DNA from: Devosia sp. Root685
Lineage (GTDB): Bacteria > Pseudomonadota > Alphaproteobacteria > Rhizobiales > Devosiaceae
Length of the DNA stretch: 64,000 nt
NCBI RefSeq assembly: GCF_001427875.1
Contig: NZ_LMHK01000002.1
Coordinates: 62,001 to 126,000, forward strand
Reading direction: 5' to 3'
Positions 35,731-45,168 of this stretch are shown here, piece by piece. Position 1 is the first letter of the stretch, and each line of letters begins with the position of its first letter. The position numbers and the translations under genes were made by a program. A model generated the notes under the pieces. It had not been told where the DNA came from, ran no database searches, and was given only the letters and a program-made list of their open reading frames with translations.

Positions 35731-37359
35731 ATGAGCCTGTCCTCGCTCTATCTCGCCTGGGTCGAAGACCTGCCGCCTCGGCTCAATGGCGTAACGAAAA
35801 CGCGCGGACTATCCCTCACGATGGATGATGGCGTCGTCCTCAAGACCGACCACTATGCGCCCCGGGCCGATGGTCCACACCCGACCATCCTGATGCGCCT
35901 GCCCTATGGCAGGCGCGGTTTCAGCGCCATTTGCGAAGCCTATGCCGAGCGTGGTTTTCACGTCGTCATACAGGCTTGCCGCGGCACCGAGCGCTCGGGC
36001 GGCGAGTTCGACCCCTTTGCCAAAGAACGCGCCGATGGCCTGGCGACGCTCAAATGGATCAAGGAGCAGCCCTGGTTCGACGGGCGCATCGGCCTCACCG
36101 GCCCCAGCTATCTCGGCTATGCCCAATGGGCCATTTCCGACGCCCTGCCCCCGGTGGCCGCCATGGCAACCAAAGTCACGACCTCAAACTTCCGCCCCGT
36201 CGTCTTTCCCTCCGGAGCCTTCCATCTCAATCTCTGGCTGAGTTGGGTGCAAGTCATCGAAGGCCTGCGCAGCCGTCCGCTGGCCACCGCCGCCCGCATG
36301 TTCTCGGGCGATATCGAACGCCGCACCGATCGCGCTGCCGCCGTCCTGCCAGTAATCGAAGCCGACAAGATCGCCGTGGGCCACAAGATCGGCTTCTGGC
36401 GCTACTGGTTCACGCATGCCATCGGCAATGACGATTTCTGGAAAGAGATAGACCACAGCCATCGCCTGTCAAAGACCACACCGCCCGTGCACTTCATCTC
36501 GGGCTGGTACGATTTCATGCTCGATCCCCTCCTTGCCGACTATCAACGGCTGGTGGAACTCGGCCACCAACCATATCTCACCATCGGCACCTGGTTTCAC
36601 ATCGCCGAGGAATTGCAGCGCGACAACCTGCGCGAGACGCTGCTCTGGATGCGCGCCAAGCTGCTGGGCGATGCCTCAGGCCTACGCAAAAACCCGATCC
36701 GCATCCACATTTCGGGGCGAAATGAATGGCATGAATTCGGCCACTATCCCCCGGGCCCGCCTGCGCCGATCAACCTGAGTATCGGCCCGGACCGGCAACT
36801 GGTGGAGAGCGGCCCGTCCAGCACCGGCAGCGATAGCTATCGCTACGACCCCAATGACCCGACACCCAATCTCGGCGGCGCCATCTTCGCCTTTACCGGC
36901 GCTGGCGCCCAGGACAATGCGCCGCTCGAAAGCCGCCCCGACGTCCTCACCTATACCGGCCCCACACTCCTCAAATCCCTGACCATCATCGGCCAGTGCC
37001 AGATACGCCTCCGCGCCCGCGCCAGCCTGCCGTATGCCGACTTCTTCGTGCGCCTCTCCGATGTCGGCCCCGACGGCATCTCCACCAATATCTGCGATGG
37101 CCTCCTCCGCGTAACGCCTGAAACCAGCACCGAGGCCGACGGCAGCTGGACTCTCCACTTCCCCCTCCACGCCACGGCTCACAGCTTCCTTCCCGGCCAC
37201 CGCCTGCGCCTCCTGATCGCCTCCGGCGCCCATCCGCGCTACGCGCGCAATCCCGGCACCGGGGAGCCCATCAGCACGGCCACGACGCTCCTCGCCAATG
37301 ACATAGAGATCCTCCACGAGGGCACAGGCATCACCCTGCCGACTCACGAATTAATCTGA
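35731..37359 (+). CDS. CocE/NonD family (S15-type) alpha/beta hydrolase
   Basis: Predicted serine acyl hydrolase of 542 residues. The nucleophile elbow GPSYLG places the catalytic Ser at 126; RGTERSGGEFDPF upstream is the conserved CocE/X-prolyl dipeptidyl-peptidase element, and a C-terminal beta-jelly-roll (XPD_C) domain extends from about 300 (RIHISGRNEWHEF onward, with HRLRLLIASGAHPRY). No signal peptide. The gene starts three bases after ade and is surely co-transcribed, but a link of such esterases/amidases to purines is not established. Substrate unknown. Confidence 0.88.
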   Translation: MSLSSLYLAWVEDLPPRLNGVTKTRGLSLTMDDGVVLKTDHYAPRADGPHPTILMRLPYGRRGFSAICEAYAERGFHVVIQACRGTERSGGEFDPFAKERADGLATLKWIKEQPWFDGRIGLTGPSYLGYAQWAISDALPPVAAMATKVTTSNFRPVVFPSGAFHLNLWLSWVQVIEGLRSRPLATAARMFSGDIERRTDRAAAVLPVIEADKIAVGHKIGFWRYWFTHAIGNDDFWKEIDHSHRLSKTTPPVHFISGWYDFMLDPLLADYQRLVELGHQPYLTIGTWFHIAEELQRDNLRETLLWMRAKLLGDASGLRKNPIRIHISGRNEWHEFGHYPPGPPAPINLSIGPDRQLVESGPSSTGSDSYRYDPNDPTPNLGGAIFAFTGAGAQDNAPLESRPDVLTYTGPTLLKSLTIIGQCQIRLRARASLPYADFFVRLSDVGPDGISTNICDGLLRVTPETSTEADGSWTLHFPLHATAHSFLPGHRLRLLIASGAHPRYARNPGTGEPISTATTLLANDIEILHEGTGITLPTHELI

Positions 37360-37416
37360 CATTGACGATCAGCATTTAATCCCTTAGTGCCGCTGAAGCA
37401 CTTGAGGAGCCCGACC

Positions 37417-38178
37417 ATGGCGGAAGAAAAGTCCGTATTGCAACCGACCAGCGACGAAGCCCGGCGCCAGGCAAAAACCCTCGTTCGCGCGACCCGCTAT
37501 GGCGCGCTGGCAACGCTCGATCCGCAGACCGGCGCACCGCAGGTGACGCGCGTCGGCGTCTCGACCGATTTCGACGGCGCCCCGGTCCTGCTGATTTCCG
37601 GCCTCGCCGCACACTTCCCGGCCCTCAAAGCCGACGGCCGCTGCTCGCTCCTCCTCGGCGAAACCGGCAAGGGCGATCCCTTGGCTCACCCCCGCATTTC
37701 GATCGCCGCCGAAGCAAAAATCCTCGAGCGCGACAACCCCGATAGCCAACGCATCGCGGCTCGCTATCTGGCCCACCAGCCCAAGGCAAAACTCTATGCC
37801 GAACTCGGCGACTTCCGCTTCGTTCGCCTTGAACCGCGCTCCGCCAGCCTCAATGGCGGCTTCGGCAAGGCTTTCGCCCTGACCGCCTCCGACCTGCTCT
37901 CTAATGGCGATCCAGCCCTCGCTGCGGCCGAAGGCAATGCCCTCGAGCATATGAACGAAGACCATTTCGAGGCTATCGATCTCTATGCCCGCCACTACGC
38001 CAAGGCGCCCGGCGGCAAATGGGTCCTCACCGGCATCGACGCCGAAGGCATCGACATCGCCAATGGCGACGACACCAGACGCATCTTCTTTGAAAAGCCC
38101 ATCACCATGCCGCAGGACATGCACGTGGTGCTCGTCCAGATGGCCCGCGCCGCGCGGGTGGCATTTATGGAGGTTTGA
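37417..38178 (+). CDS. HugZ-family haem-utilisation / PNPOx-fold protein
   Basis: 253-residue protein with an N-terminal FMN-binding split-barrel (pyridoxamine-phosphate-oxidase-like: RATRYGALATLDPQTGAPQVTRVGV, about 27-55) and a C-terminal DUF2470 domain containing the HMNEDHFEAI motif, the architecture of HugZ-type haem oxygenases and their relatives. Start ATG 37417, preceded by GAGGAG; the frame is open for ten more codons upstream. It follows the hydrolase by 57 bases. Haem or iron role is inferred from the family; many alphaproteobacterial members are uncharacterised. Confidence 0.83.
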   Translation: MAEEKSVLQPTSDEARRQAKTLVRATRYGALATLDPQTGAPQVTRVGVSTDFDGAPVLLISGLAAHFPALKADGRCSLLLGETGKGDPLAHPRISIAAEAKILERDNPDSQRIAARYLAHQPKAKLYAELGDFRFVRLEPRSASLNGGFGKAFALTASDLLSNGDPALAAAEGNALEHMNEDHFEAIDLYARHYAKAPGGKWVLTGIDAEGIDIANGDDTRRIFFEKPITMPQDMHVVLVQMARAARVAFMEV

Positions 38179-38180
38179 AG

Positions 38181-38286
38181 AACCCCCACCCAGCCTCCCC
38201 CTGGGAGGGGTCTTTCAGTGGCTCCCAAAGGCCTCGTCAAACTCAATATGTCCCTCCCCCTACCAGGGGGAGGCTAGGTGGGGGTT
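38181..38286. repeat. C/G-tract inverted repeat between hugZ-like gene and glcB
   Basis: Outer 24-base arms (38181-38204 and 38263-38286, AACCCCCACC-AGCCTCCCCCTGG type, one mismatch) enclose further CCTCCCCC/GGGGGAGG segments. It fills the gap between two converging stop codons and would form a stable cruciform or transcript hairpin. Related to the repeat at 48650-48768 by the CCTCCCCC...GGGGGAGG core. Confidence 0.8.
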
Positions 38287-38287
38287 C

Positions 38288-40450
38288 CTACTTCGCCTCG
38301 CGCGCCTTCACCTTGCGCCGCGCGGCATGCAGCAGCGGCTCGGTATAGCCGCTCGGCTGGTCCGCACCCTTGAGCGCAAGATCCAGCGCCGCCTGGAAAG
38401 CCACCGACTGATAATTCTCCGACATCGGCCGATAGATCGGATCGCCCTCGTTCTGCTGATCGACGATCACCGCCATCCGCTCGAAGGTGGACGTCACCTC
38501 GTCACGACTGACCAGACCATGGCGCAGCCAATTGGCCACCGCCTGGGAGGAAATACGGCACGTGGCGCGATCCTCCATCAGCCCGACATTGTTGATATCG
38601 GGCACTTTGGAACAGCCCACGCCCTGTTGCACCCAGCGCACCACATAGCCCAAAATACCCTGGGCATTGTTCTCAAGTTCGCGCGTAATCTCTTCGCGGC
38701 TCAGCGCATAGGGCGCCTGAACCGGCATCGAGAAGAGATCGGCAAGCCCCGGCACGGGCTGGTTGTGGCGGCGCGTCTGCGCCTCGAACACATCCACCTG
38801 ATGATAGTGCAGCGCATGCAGCGTCGCCGCGGTTGGCGAGGGTACCCAGGCGGTATTCGCGCCAGCATTCGGGTGACCGATTTTGGCGTCCATCATCGCC
38901 GCCATATCATCCGGCCGCGCCCACATGCCCTTGCCGATCTGCGCTTTGCCCGAGAACCCGCAGGCAAGCCCGATCAGCACATTGCGATCTTCATACGAGC
39001 TGATCCAGCGCTCGGACTTGATCTCGTCCTTGCGCAGCACGGCGCCGGCTTCCATCGAGGTATGAATTTCGTCGCCGGTGCGATCAAGGAAGCCGGTATT
39101 GATGAAAAACACGCGCTCCCGCGCTTCATAGATCGCCGCCTTGAGATTGGCCGAGGTGCGGCGCTCTTCGTCCATGATGCCGATCTTGATCGTATTCGGC
39201 TTGAGACCCAAAAAGCCTTCGACTGAGGCGAAGATGGCGCAAGCAAATGCCACTTCTTCCGGCCCATGCATCTTGGGCTTCACGACATAGATCGAGCCGG
39301 TGCGCGAATTATTGCCCTTGTCGTGCAAGGCGCAAAGCGCCGTCACCGCGGCGTCCATCAACCCTTCGCCGACAGGCTTGCCATCGAGCAGCACCGCATC
39401 GGTGGTCATCAGGTGTCCGACATTGCGCACCAGCAGCAGCGAGCGCCCCTTGAGCACCAGCGGTTGGCCGTTGACGTCCTTATAGGTGCGGTCGGCCTTA
39501 AGCCGGCGCGTAACCGTCTGGCCGCCCTTCTCAAACGTATCCTGCAGCGAGCCGTCATTGAGACCCAGCCAGTTGCGATAAACGCCGACCTTGTCCTCGG
39601 CATCGACGGCCGCAACCGAGTCTTCGCAATCCTGAATAGTCGTCAGCGCCGACTCGACGATGACATCGGACAGCCCCGCCTTGTGCGTCGAACCGATCGG
39701 GCTCTTGGGGTCGATAACGAGAACGGCATGAAGCCCATTGTGGCGCAACACCAGCTCGCCGCTGTCTTCGGTCCCGCCATAGCCCACAAAAGCCGATGGA
39801 TCACGCAGGCCCGTGCGGCCCGCTGCAGTATCGACCTGCAGGTGACGCCCTTCACCATCCTTGACCACATGATAGCCCGTGACCTCGGCATGGCTGCCGG
39901 TCGCCAGCGGAAAACTCTCATCCAAGAATTGCGCCGCACGCGCAACAACGGCAGCGCCGCGAGCCGGATTAAAACCTTTGCCCGGCGCCAGATCGCCATC
40001 GCGCGAAATCGCATCGGTGCCATAGAGCGCATCATAGAGGCTGCCCCAGCGCGCATTGGCAGCGTTCAGGGCATAACGCGCATTGGAAACCGGCACGACC
40101 AGCTGCGGGCCGCAAAGGCTCGAAATCTCGGGATCGAGATTTTCTGTCTCGATGGTAAAATCACCCGGTTCGGCAACGAGATAGCCGATCTCCCTGAGGA
40201 AGAACTCATAGCCCTGCGGATTGTTGGTGACCGGGCCGTATTTGTGGTGCCACTCGTCGATCTGGCTCTGCAGATCGTCGCGGCGGGCGAGCAGCCGCGC
40301 ATTGGTCGGCACGTGCTCGCGCAGCAGAGCGGCAAAACCGGTCCAAAACTGGTCTGCGGATACGGCGAGACCTTTGAGCGCTTCTTTTTCTACGAAATCC
40401 ACCAGCAGGGGATGCACTGAAAGACCGGATTTCGTCAGATAGTCGCTCAT
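38288..40450 (-). CDS. glcB: Malate synthase G
   Basis: Condenses glyoxylate with acetyl-CoA to malate. The 720-residue length and sequence are those of the monomeric G isoform: N-terminal clasp, the [20 protein letters not shown] stretch, [44 protein letters not shown]-type active-site strand, and C-terminal catalytic region with [25 protein letters not shown]. Start ATG 40450. Standing in a purine-degradation island, it provides the exit for the glyoxylate made by ureidoglycolate lyase; this is an inference from location. It also serves glycolate use. Confidence 0.96.
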   Translation of the reverse strand: MSDYLTKSGLSVHPLLVDFVEKEALKGLAVSADQFWTGFAALLREHVPTNARLLARRDDLQSQIDEWHHKYGPVTNNPQGYEFFLREIGYLVAEPGDFTIETENLDPEISSLCGPQLVVPVSNARYALNAANARWGSLYDALYGTDAISRDGDLAPGKGFNPARGAAVVARAAQFLDESFPLATGSHAEVTGYHVVKDGEGRHLQVDTAAGRTGLRDPSAFVGYGGTEDSGELVLRHNGLHAVLVIDPKSPIGSTHKAGLSDVIVESALTTIQDCEDSVAAVDAEDKVGVYRNWLGLNDGSLQDTFEKGGQTVTRRLKADRTYKDVNGQPLVLKGRSLLLVRNVGHLMTTDAVLLDGKPVGEGLMDAAVTALCALHDKGNNSRTGSIYVVKPKMHGPEEVAFACAIFASVEGFLGLKPNTIKIGIMDEERRTSANLKAAIYEARERVFFINTGFLDRTGDEIHTSMEAGAVLRKDEIKSERWISSYEDRNVLIGLACGFSGKAQIGKGMWARPDDMAAMMDAKIGHPNAGANTAWVPSPTAATLHALHYHQVDVFEAQTRRHNQPVPGLADLFSMPVQAPYALSREEITRELENNAQGILGYVVRWVQQGVGCSKVPDINNVGLMEDRATCRISSQAVANWLRHGLVSRDEVTSTFERMAVIVDQQNEGDPIYRPMSENYQSVAFQAALDLALKGADQPSGYTEPLLHAARRKVKAREAK

Positions 40451-40507
40451 GCCAAATACCTCGCAAGACAACAGTTTGGCGACAGCTTTAGGCCATCGCG
40501 CTCTGCC

Positions 40508-41809
40508 TCACAACCCGCCTAAAGTAGACTTCGCCCTTGCGCCAGCCACATAGACCTCGGCAATCGCCCGGTCGTCGCCAAGCGTCTGCAGAAGGAACAA
40601 TTCCTCGACCAGCGTTTCGACCGTTCCCATGCGCATCCGCATGGTCGGCGTCGCCCGCGCATCGAGCACGACGAGATCCGCCGCCCGCCCCGGCGCCACG
40701 CTGCCGATGGTATCGGCGAGGCCAAGTGCTTCGGCATTGCCGCGGGTCGCAAGGTGAAATGAAGCGAGCGGATTGAACCGCTGCCCGCGCAGCTGCAGCA
40801 CCTTAAAGGCCTCGTCCATAGTCTTGAGCATGGAGAAACTGGTGCCCGCGCCAATGTCCGTTGCCAGCCCGATCCGCACCCCGTGCTTGAGCATCCGGTC
40901 GCGATCAAAAAGCCCCGAACCCAGAAACAGATTCGATGTCGGACAAAACACCGCTACCGAACCGGCATTGGCAATGGCCGCCGTCTCGCGATGGTTGAGG
41001 TGGATCGAGTGTCCGAGCAGCGTCCGTTCCGTAAGCAGACCGTAGCGCTCATAGATGCCCGTATAGTCCGGCGCATCGGGATAGAGTTCCATGGAATAAG
41101 AAATCTCGGCGTCGTTCTCGCTGAGATGGGTTTGTACGTGGCAATCGCCATGCTCGGCTACCAGCGCCTGCGCCATCTCCATCTGCTCTTGCGTCGAGGT
41201 AATGGCAAAACGCGGCGAGATGGCATAAAGGCCCCTGCCCCTTTTGTGCCAGCGGGCGATCAGCGCCTTGGTATCGTCATAGCTCGATTGCGCCGTATCC
41301 AGCAGATCGTCCGGCGCATTGCGATCCATCATCACCTTGCCGCCGACCATCAGCATATTGCGCCGCTGCGCCTCGGCAAAGAAGGCATCCACCGACCGCG
41401 GATGGCTCGAACAATACGCGACCGCCGTCGTCGTCCCATGCCGGATCAGCGCGTCATAAAAATCCATGGCAACGGCATCGGCATGCCCCTGCTGGGCAAA
41501 CTTCTGCTCCTCCACAAACGTGTACGTATTGAGCCATTCGAGCAGCGAACCGGCATAGGAGGCCATCATCTGGCTCTGCACATAGTGCAGATGCATATCG
41601 ATGAACCCGGCCATGATCAGGTTCGGCCGATGGTCGATCACCACCGCGTCTGTCCGGTCCGCTTCGGCAAAATCCCCAACGGCGGTGATGACGCCATTTT
41701 CGATGCTGACCGCGCCATCTTCGAGATAAAGATAGCTCTCGCTATCCTCGATACTTTCCGGCGCGCGCGAAAAACTCAGCACGCGACCACGCAGGATCGT
41801 GCGGCTCAT
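40508..41809 (-). CDS. guaD: Guanine deaminase
   Basis: Hydrolyses guanine to xanthine and ammonia. Amidohydrolase fold, 433 residues; metal ligands in GFIDMHLHYVQSQMM (HxH), QTHLSEN, GHSIHL and ATDIGAGTSFSML, with PRFAITSTQEQME being typical of guanine deaminases. Start ATG 41809 overlaps the stop of puuD by ATGA, so it is coupled to the urate hydroxylase. Last gene of a minus-strand run. Feeds xanthine to the XdhAB enzyme encoded further upstream. Confidence 0.94.
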   Translation of the reverse strand: MSRTILRGRVLSFSRAPESIEDSESYLYLEDGAVSIENGVITAVGDFAEADRTDAVVIDHRPNLIMAGFIDMHLHYVQSQMMASYAGSLLEWLNTYTFVEEQKFAQQGHADAVAMDFYDALIRHGTTTAVAYCSSHPRSVDAFFAEAQRRNMLMVGGKVMMDRNAPDDLLDTAQSSYDDTKALIARWHKRGRGLYAISPRFAITSTQEQMEMAQALVAEHGDCHVQTHLSENDAEISYSMELYPDAPDYTGIYERYGLLTERTLLGHSIHLNHRETAAIANAGSVAVFCPTSNLFLGSGLFDRDRMLKHGVRIGLATDIGAGTSFSMLKTMDEAFKVLQLRGQRFNPLASFHLATRGNAEALGLADTIGSVAPGRAADLVVLDARATPTMRMRMGTVETLVEELFLLQTLGDDRAIAEVYVAGARAKSTLGGL

Positions 41810-43032
41810 GAGCGCGAACCCTCGCGGAACCACTCGACCAGCAGCGCCCGCTCTTCTGCCGTCATTTCGGTCACATTACCCGGCGGCATGGCATGGGCGT
41901 AGCCCGCCTGCATGGCAATATCCTTGGCGTGGTTTGCGATGGCCACGTCATTATCAAGAATGACATTTTTGGGCGCCTCGAACACACCCGGCCATGCCGG
42001 TTCCGCCGTGTGGCACATGGCACAGCGGGTCTGCACAGTCAGGCTGGCCGACGCAAAATGCTCCGTCGCCATGAACCGTTCGCCCGTCGCGCTGGCCAGC
42101 GTTTCCGTATCAAAGCCCGGCAATTTCGGCGCCGTGGAGAGCCACGCGATCACCAAAAACAGGATCACCGCTACGCCCCAGGTCCAGTGCGGGTTACCCT
42201 TCCGCGCATGGCGCGTGTTGAAATAATGCCGGATGACCACGCCGACGAGAAAGATCAGCGAGGCGATGATCCAGTTCCACTGCGTGGCAAAGGCCAGCGG
42301 ATAGTGGGACGAGAGCATGAAGAAAATGACGGGCAGCGTCAGATAGTTGTTATGCAGCGAGCGCTGCTTGGCGATCTTGCCATATTTGGCATCGGGCACC
42401 TTGCCCGCCTTGAGATCGCCCACCACGATTTTCTGGTTGGGAATGATGATCATGGCCACGTTCGCCGCCATGATGGTCGCGGTAAACGCGCCCATATGCA
42501 GCATGGCCGCGCGGCCGGTGAACAGCTGCGTATAGCCCCAGCTCGCCGCTACCAGAATGGCGAACAGCACCAGCATCAAGCCGGTGGTGGATTGTCCAAT
42601 CGGCGATTTGCACAGCGCGTCGTAGAGCACCCAGCCCAAGACAATGGAGCCAACGGAGAGCAGGATCGCCCCCCAGCTTGGAATATCGAGCACATTGCGA
42701 TCAACGAGATAGAGGTCCGCACCGACATAATAAATCAGCGCCAGCAGCATGGCGCCGCTTATCCAGGTCCAGTAGCTCTCCCACTTGAACCAGGTCAGGT
42801 GCTCCGGAAGAAATTCCGGCGCCACGAGATATTTGTTGATGTGATAAAACCCGCCGCCATGCACCTGCCATTCCTCGCCATAGGCAAGCGGCGGCAGGCT
42901 CGGAGTCTTGCGCAATCCCAGATCAAGCGCGATGAAATAGAACGACGAACCGATCCAGGCGATGGCCGTGATCACATGCAGCCAGCGCACGGCAAACATC
43001 AGCCATTCGTAGAAAATTGCCAGATCGCCCAT
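41806..43032 (-). CDS. puuD: Membrane urate hydroxylase with C-terminal cytochrome c domain
   Basis: Oxidises urate to 5-hydroxyisourate and passes electrons to its own cytochrome c domain and the respiratory chain. 408 residues: about eight transmembrane helices with the DUF989/urate-oxidase N-terminal motifs (WLHVITAIAWIGSSFYFIALD, GEEWQVHGGGFY, SYWTWISGAML), then a soluble domain at about 330-408 with haem motif CAMCH and a Met in the YAHAMPPGNVTEM stretch. No uricase of the soluble type is present in the window. A strong terminator (43053-43079) separates it from the upstream transporter genes. Confidence 0.93.
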   Translation of the reverse strand: MGDLAIFYEWLMFAVRWLHVITAIAWIGSSFYFIALDLGLRKTPSLPPLAYGEEWQVHGGGFYHINKYLVAPEFLPEHLTWFKWESYWTWISGAMLLALIYYVGADLYLVDRNVLDIPSWGAILLSVGSIVLGWVLYDALCKSPIGQSTTGLMLVLFAILVAASWGYTQLFTGRAAMLHMGAFTATIMAANVAMIIIPNQKIVVGDLKAGKVPDAKYGKIAKQRSLHNNYLTLPVIFFMLSSHYPLAFATQWNWIIASLIFLVGVVIRHYFNTRHARKGNPHWTWGVAVILFLVIAWLSTAPKLPGFDTETLASATGERFMATEHFASASLTVQTRCAMCHTAEPAWPGVFEAPKNVILDNDVAIANHAKDIAMQAGYAHAMPPGNVTEMTAEERALLVEWFREGSRS

Positions 43033-43052
43033 CGCCCCGTCCTCTCAGTCGT

Positions 43053-43079
43053 AAAAAGGGGCGGGCGTGAGCCCGCCCC
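43053..43079 (-). terminator. Rho-independent terminator after the purine transporter genes
   Basis: On the minus strand GGGGCGGGC-TCAC-GCCCGCCCC is followed directly by TTTTTA. A perfect nine-pair GC stem with a tetraloop and a T run, 24 bases after the BMP binding-protein stop and before puuD. It should terminate or strongly reduce transcription, so puuD-guaD probably has some transcription of its own. Confidence 0.88.
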
Positions 43080-43103
43080 CAAAGATCAGAAGTCCAATCA
43101 AAA

Positions 43104-44189
43104 TCAGGCGGGCGGAATGACGCCTTCGACATACCAGTCCATGCTGAGCAGCTCGCCATCGGTCATGGTGACGCCGGCAGCGACGCGCTCGGTGCCGGTG
43201 TGATCGTTGATCGGGCCGGTGAAAATGTGCACGGAACCATCGATCTGACCAGTGCGCATGGCCTCAGCAGCGGTGACGACATCGGCCGGAACCTTGGCGT
43301 TGTAGGGGCCCATCTGGACCACGTCTTCCTTGAGACCTTCCCAGGTATCGCCAGGAGCCCAGGTACCGGCAATCACCGCCTTGGCAGAAGCCAGGTAATG
43401 CGGACCCCAGTGGTCGATGATGGCGGTCAGCTGGGTTTCCGGAGCAAAGGCCGACATGTCGGCACCCTGACCGAAACCACCCACGATGCCACGCTCAGCA
43501 GCAACCTGCAGGGCGGCTGGACCGTCAGTGTGCTGGGCAACGATGTCGATGCCCTGATCGATCATGGCACGGGCAGCGTCAGCTTCCTTGGCCGGGTCGT
43601 TCCAGGTCGAGATATAGACCGGGGTGATGGTGAATTCTGGGTTCACCTGACGTGCGGCGAGCACGAAGGAGTTGATACCCATCACCACTTCCGGGATCGG
43701 GAAGGAGCCGATGTAACCAGCCTTGGCGGTCTTGGACATGTGGCCGGCGATCACGCCGCAAACGGCGCGGCCTTCGTAGAAGCGGGCATTGTAGAGGCCC
43801 ACATTGTCGGCCTTCATGTAGCCGGTGGCGTGCTCGAAGGCGACGTCAGGGAATTCCGGCGCGACCTTGATCACCGAGTCGCCAAAGCCGAAGCTGGTTG
43901 CGAAGATCAGCTTGCAGCCCTGCTGGGCCAGTTCACGCACGACGCGTTCGCAGTCCGGGCCTTCCGGCACGTTTTCGACGAACATGGTCTCAACCGCATC
44001 GCCGAGGTTTTCCTCGACATAGAGGCGGCCCTGATTGTGCGCGTAGTTATAGCCATTGTCGTTGATCGAGCCGACATAGATGAAGCCGATCTTGAGCTTT
44101 TCGGCCTGGCCGAAAGCGGTGCCGCCGAGCAGCGGCAGGGTCATGGCGGCGCCACCGACCTTGATAAATCCACGACGGGATAGAGTCAT
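43104..44189 (-). CDS. BMP-family purine/nucleoside ABC transporter binding protein
   Basis: Periplasmic binding protein of the basic-membrane-protein/PnrA family, whose members bind purine nucleosides or bases. 361 residues with a twin-arginine signal (SRRGFIKVGGAAMTLPLLGGTAFG). The core has KIGFIYVGSINDNGYNYAHNQG, SFGFGDSVIKVAPEFPDV and GQGADMSAFAPETQLTAIIDHWGPHY. Start ATG 44189 with a GGAG upstream. Downstream of the ATPase and two permeases on the same strand. In a purine island the ligand is probably a purine base, nucleoside, or an intermediate such as xanthine or urate. Confidence 0.92.
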   Translation of the reverse strand: MTLSRRGFIKVGGAAMTLPLLGGTAFGQAEKLKIGFIYVGSINDNGYNYAHNQGRLYVEENLGDAVETMFVENVPEGPDCERVVRELAQQGCKLIFATSFGFGDSVIKVAPEFPDVAFEHATGYMKADNVGLYNARFYEGRAVCGVIAGHMSKTAKAGYIGSFPIPEVVMGINSFVLAARQVNPEFTITPVYISTWNDPAKEADAARAMIDQGIDIVAQHTDGPAALQVAAERGIVGGFGQGADMSAFAPETQLTAIIDHWGPHYLASAKAVIAGTWAPGDTWEGLKEDVVQMGPYNAKVPADVVTAAEAMRTGQIDGSVHIFTGPINDHTGTERVAAGVTMTDGELLSMDWYVEGVIPPA

Positions 44190-44244
44190 ATTTGTTTCTC
44201 CTGACTGACGTTCCGATTGCATGAGGCGGTCATTGAACGCCGCC

Positions 44245-45168
44245 TCAATTGCTGGGCATAAACGGCTTGCCGAGGCAGGCCGGTGCATTGGTAGACGCAT
44301 CGCGCCGGAGCGAAATCAGCACCAGCACGACGATGGTAGCGATGTAGGGCAAAGCGGCCCAGAGTTCTGACGGAATAGCCGACAGCGGCCCGCCGCCGGC
44401 CTTGGCATAGAGCTCCATGGTCATCACGAGACCAAAGAGATAGGCCCCGCCCAGCAGACGGAACGGCCGCCATGACGCAAAGACCACGAGCGCAACGGCG
44501 ATCCAGCCGCGCCCGGCCGTCATCCCCTCAGCCCATTGCGGCGTGAGCGTCAGCGGAAAGCATGCCCCCGCAATGCCGGCCATGGCCCCGCCGAACATCA
44601 CCGCAAAGTAGCGCACCTTGACCACCGAATAGCCGATCGAATGCGCCGAAAGATCGTTCTCGCCCACGGCCCGCAGGATCAGACCCGCACGGGTCTTCTT
44701 GAGGAAAAACCAGATGGCAAAGACCATGAAAATGGCGAAATAGGCCGGAAACGAATAGCCGAAAAGCACGCGCAACACCGGATGCGCCGCCAACTCCGGA
44801 AAGATCGGCGACATCAGCGACACCGGCCGCGCCGAATAGGACGCCCCCGCCAGCGCCGAAAAGCCGGTGCCGAAAATGGTCAGCGCCAGGCCGGTGGCGG
44901 TCTGGTTTGCCGACAGCGAGAGGGTAAGAAACCCAAAGATCAGCGACGCCGCCATACCCGCACCCGCCCCGCAGATCAGGGCGAGGTAGTGATTGCCGGT
45001 ATGAAACTGCACCACGAAGCCGGCAATTGCCCCCAGCAGCATCATGCCTTCGACACCGAGATTGAGCACCCCAGAGCGCTCGACAACCAGTTCGCCCAAG
45101 GCCGCAATAAGAATGGGAGTCGAGGCACCGACAACGGTGACGAGAATGGCGATCGTCAGATCCATCAT
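44245..45168 (-). CDS. Nucleoside-type ABC transporter permease (second subunit)
   Basis: Inner-membrane permease of the BPD_transp_2 / YufQ-PnrE class, 307 residues, about eight to ten helices. Recognisable are GVLNLGVEGMMLLGA near the N terminus and ILRAVGENDLSAHSIGYSVVKVRYFAVMFGGAMAGIAGA in the second half, both diagnostic of this class. Start ATG 45168 overlaps the preceding permease stop (ATGA). Works with the products of 45165, 46247 and 43104. Confidence 0.93.
   Translation of the reverse strand: MMDLTIAILVTVVGASTPILIAALGELVVERSGVLNLGVEGMMLLGAIAGFVVQFHTGNHYLALICGAGAGMAASLIFGFLTLSLSANQTATGLALTIFGTGFSALAGASYSARPVSLMSPIFPELAAHPVLRVLFGYSFPAYFAIFMVFAIWFFLKKTRAGLILRAVGENDLSAHSIGYSVVKVRYFAVMFGGAMAGIAGACFPLTLTPQWAEGMTAGRGWIAVALVVFASWRPFRLLGGAYLFGLVMTMELYAKAGGGPLSAIPSELWAALPYIATIVVLVLISLRRDASTNAPACLGKPFMPSN

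Noticed and set aside
38181-38286. CRISPR-like repeat structure
   Set aside because: Only one inverted pair, no regular direct repeats with spacers and no cas genes.
41893-43203. A 436-codon plus-strand frame opposite puuD
   Set aside because: Antisense to a clear membrane urate hydroxylase; no domain seen.
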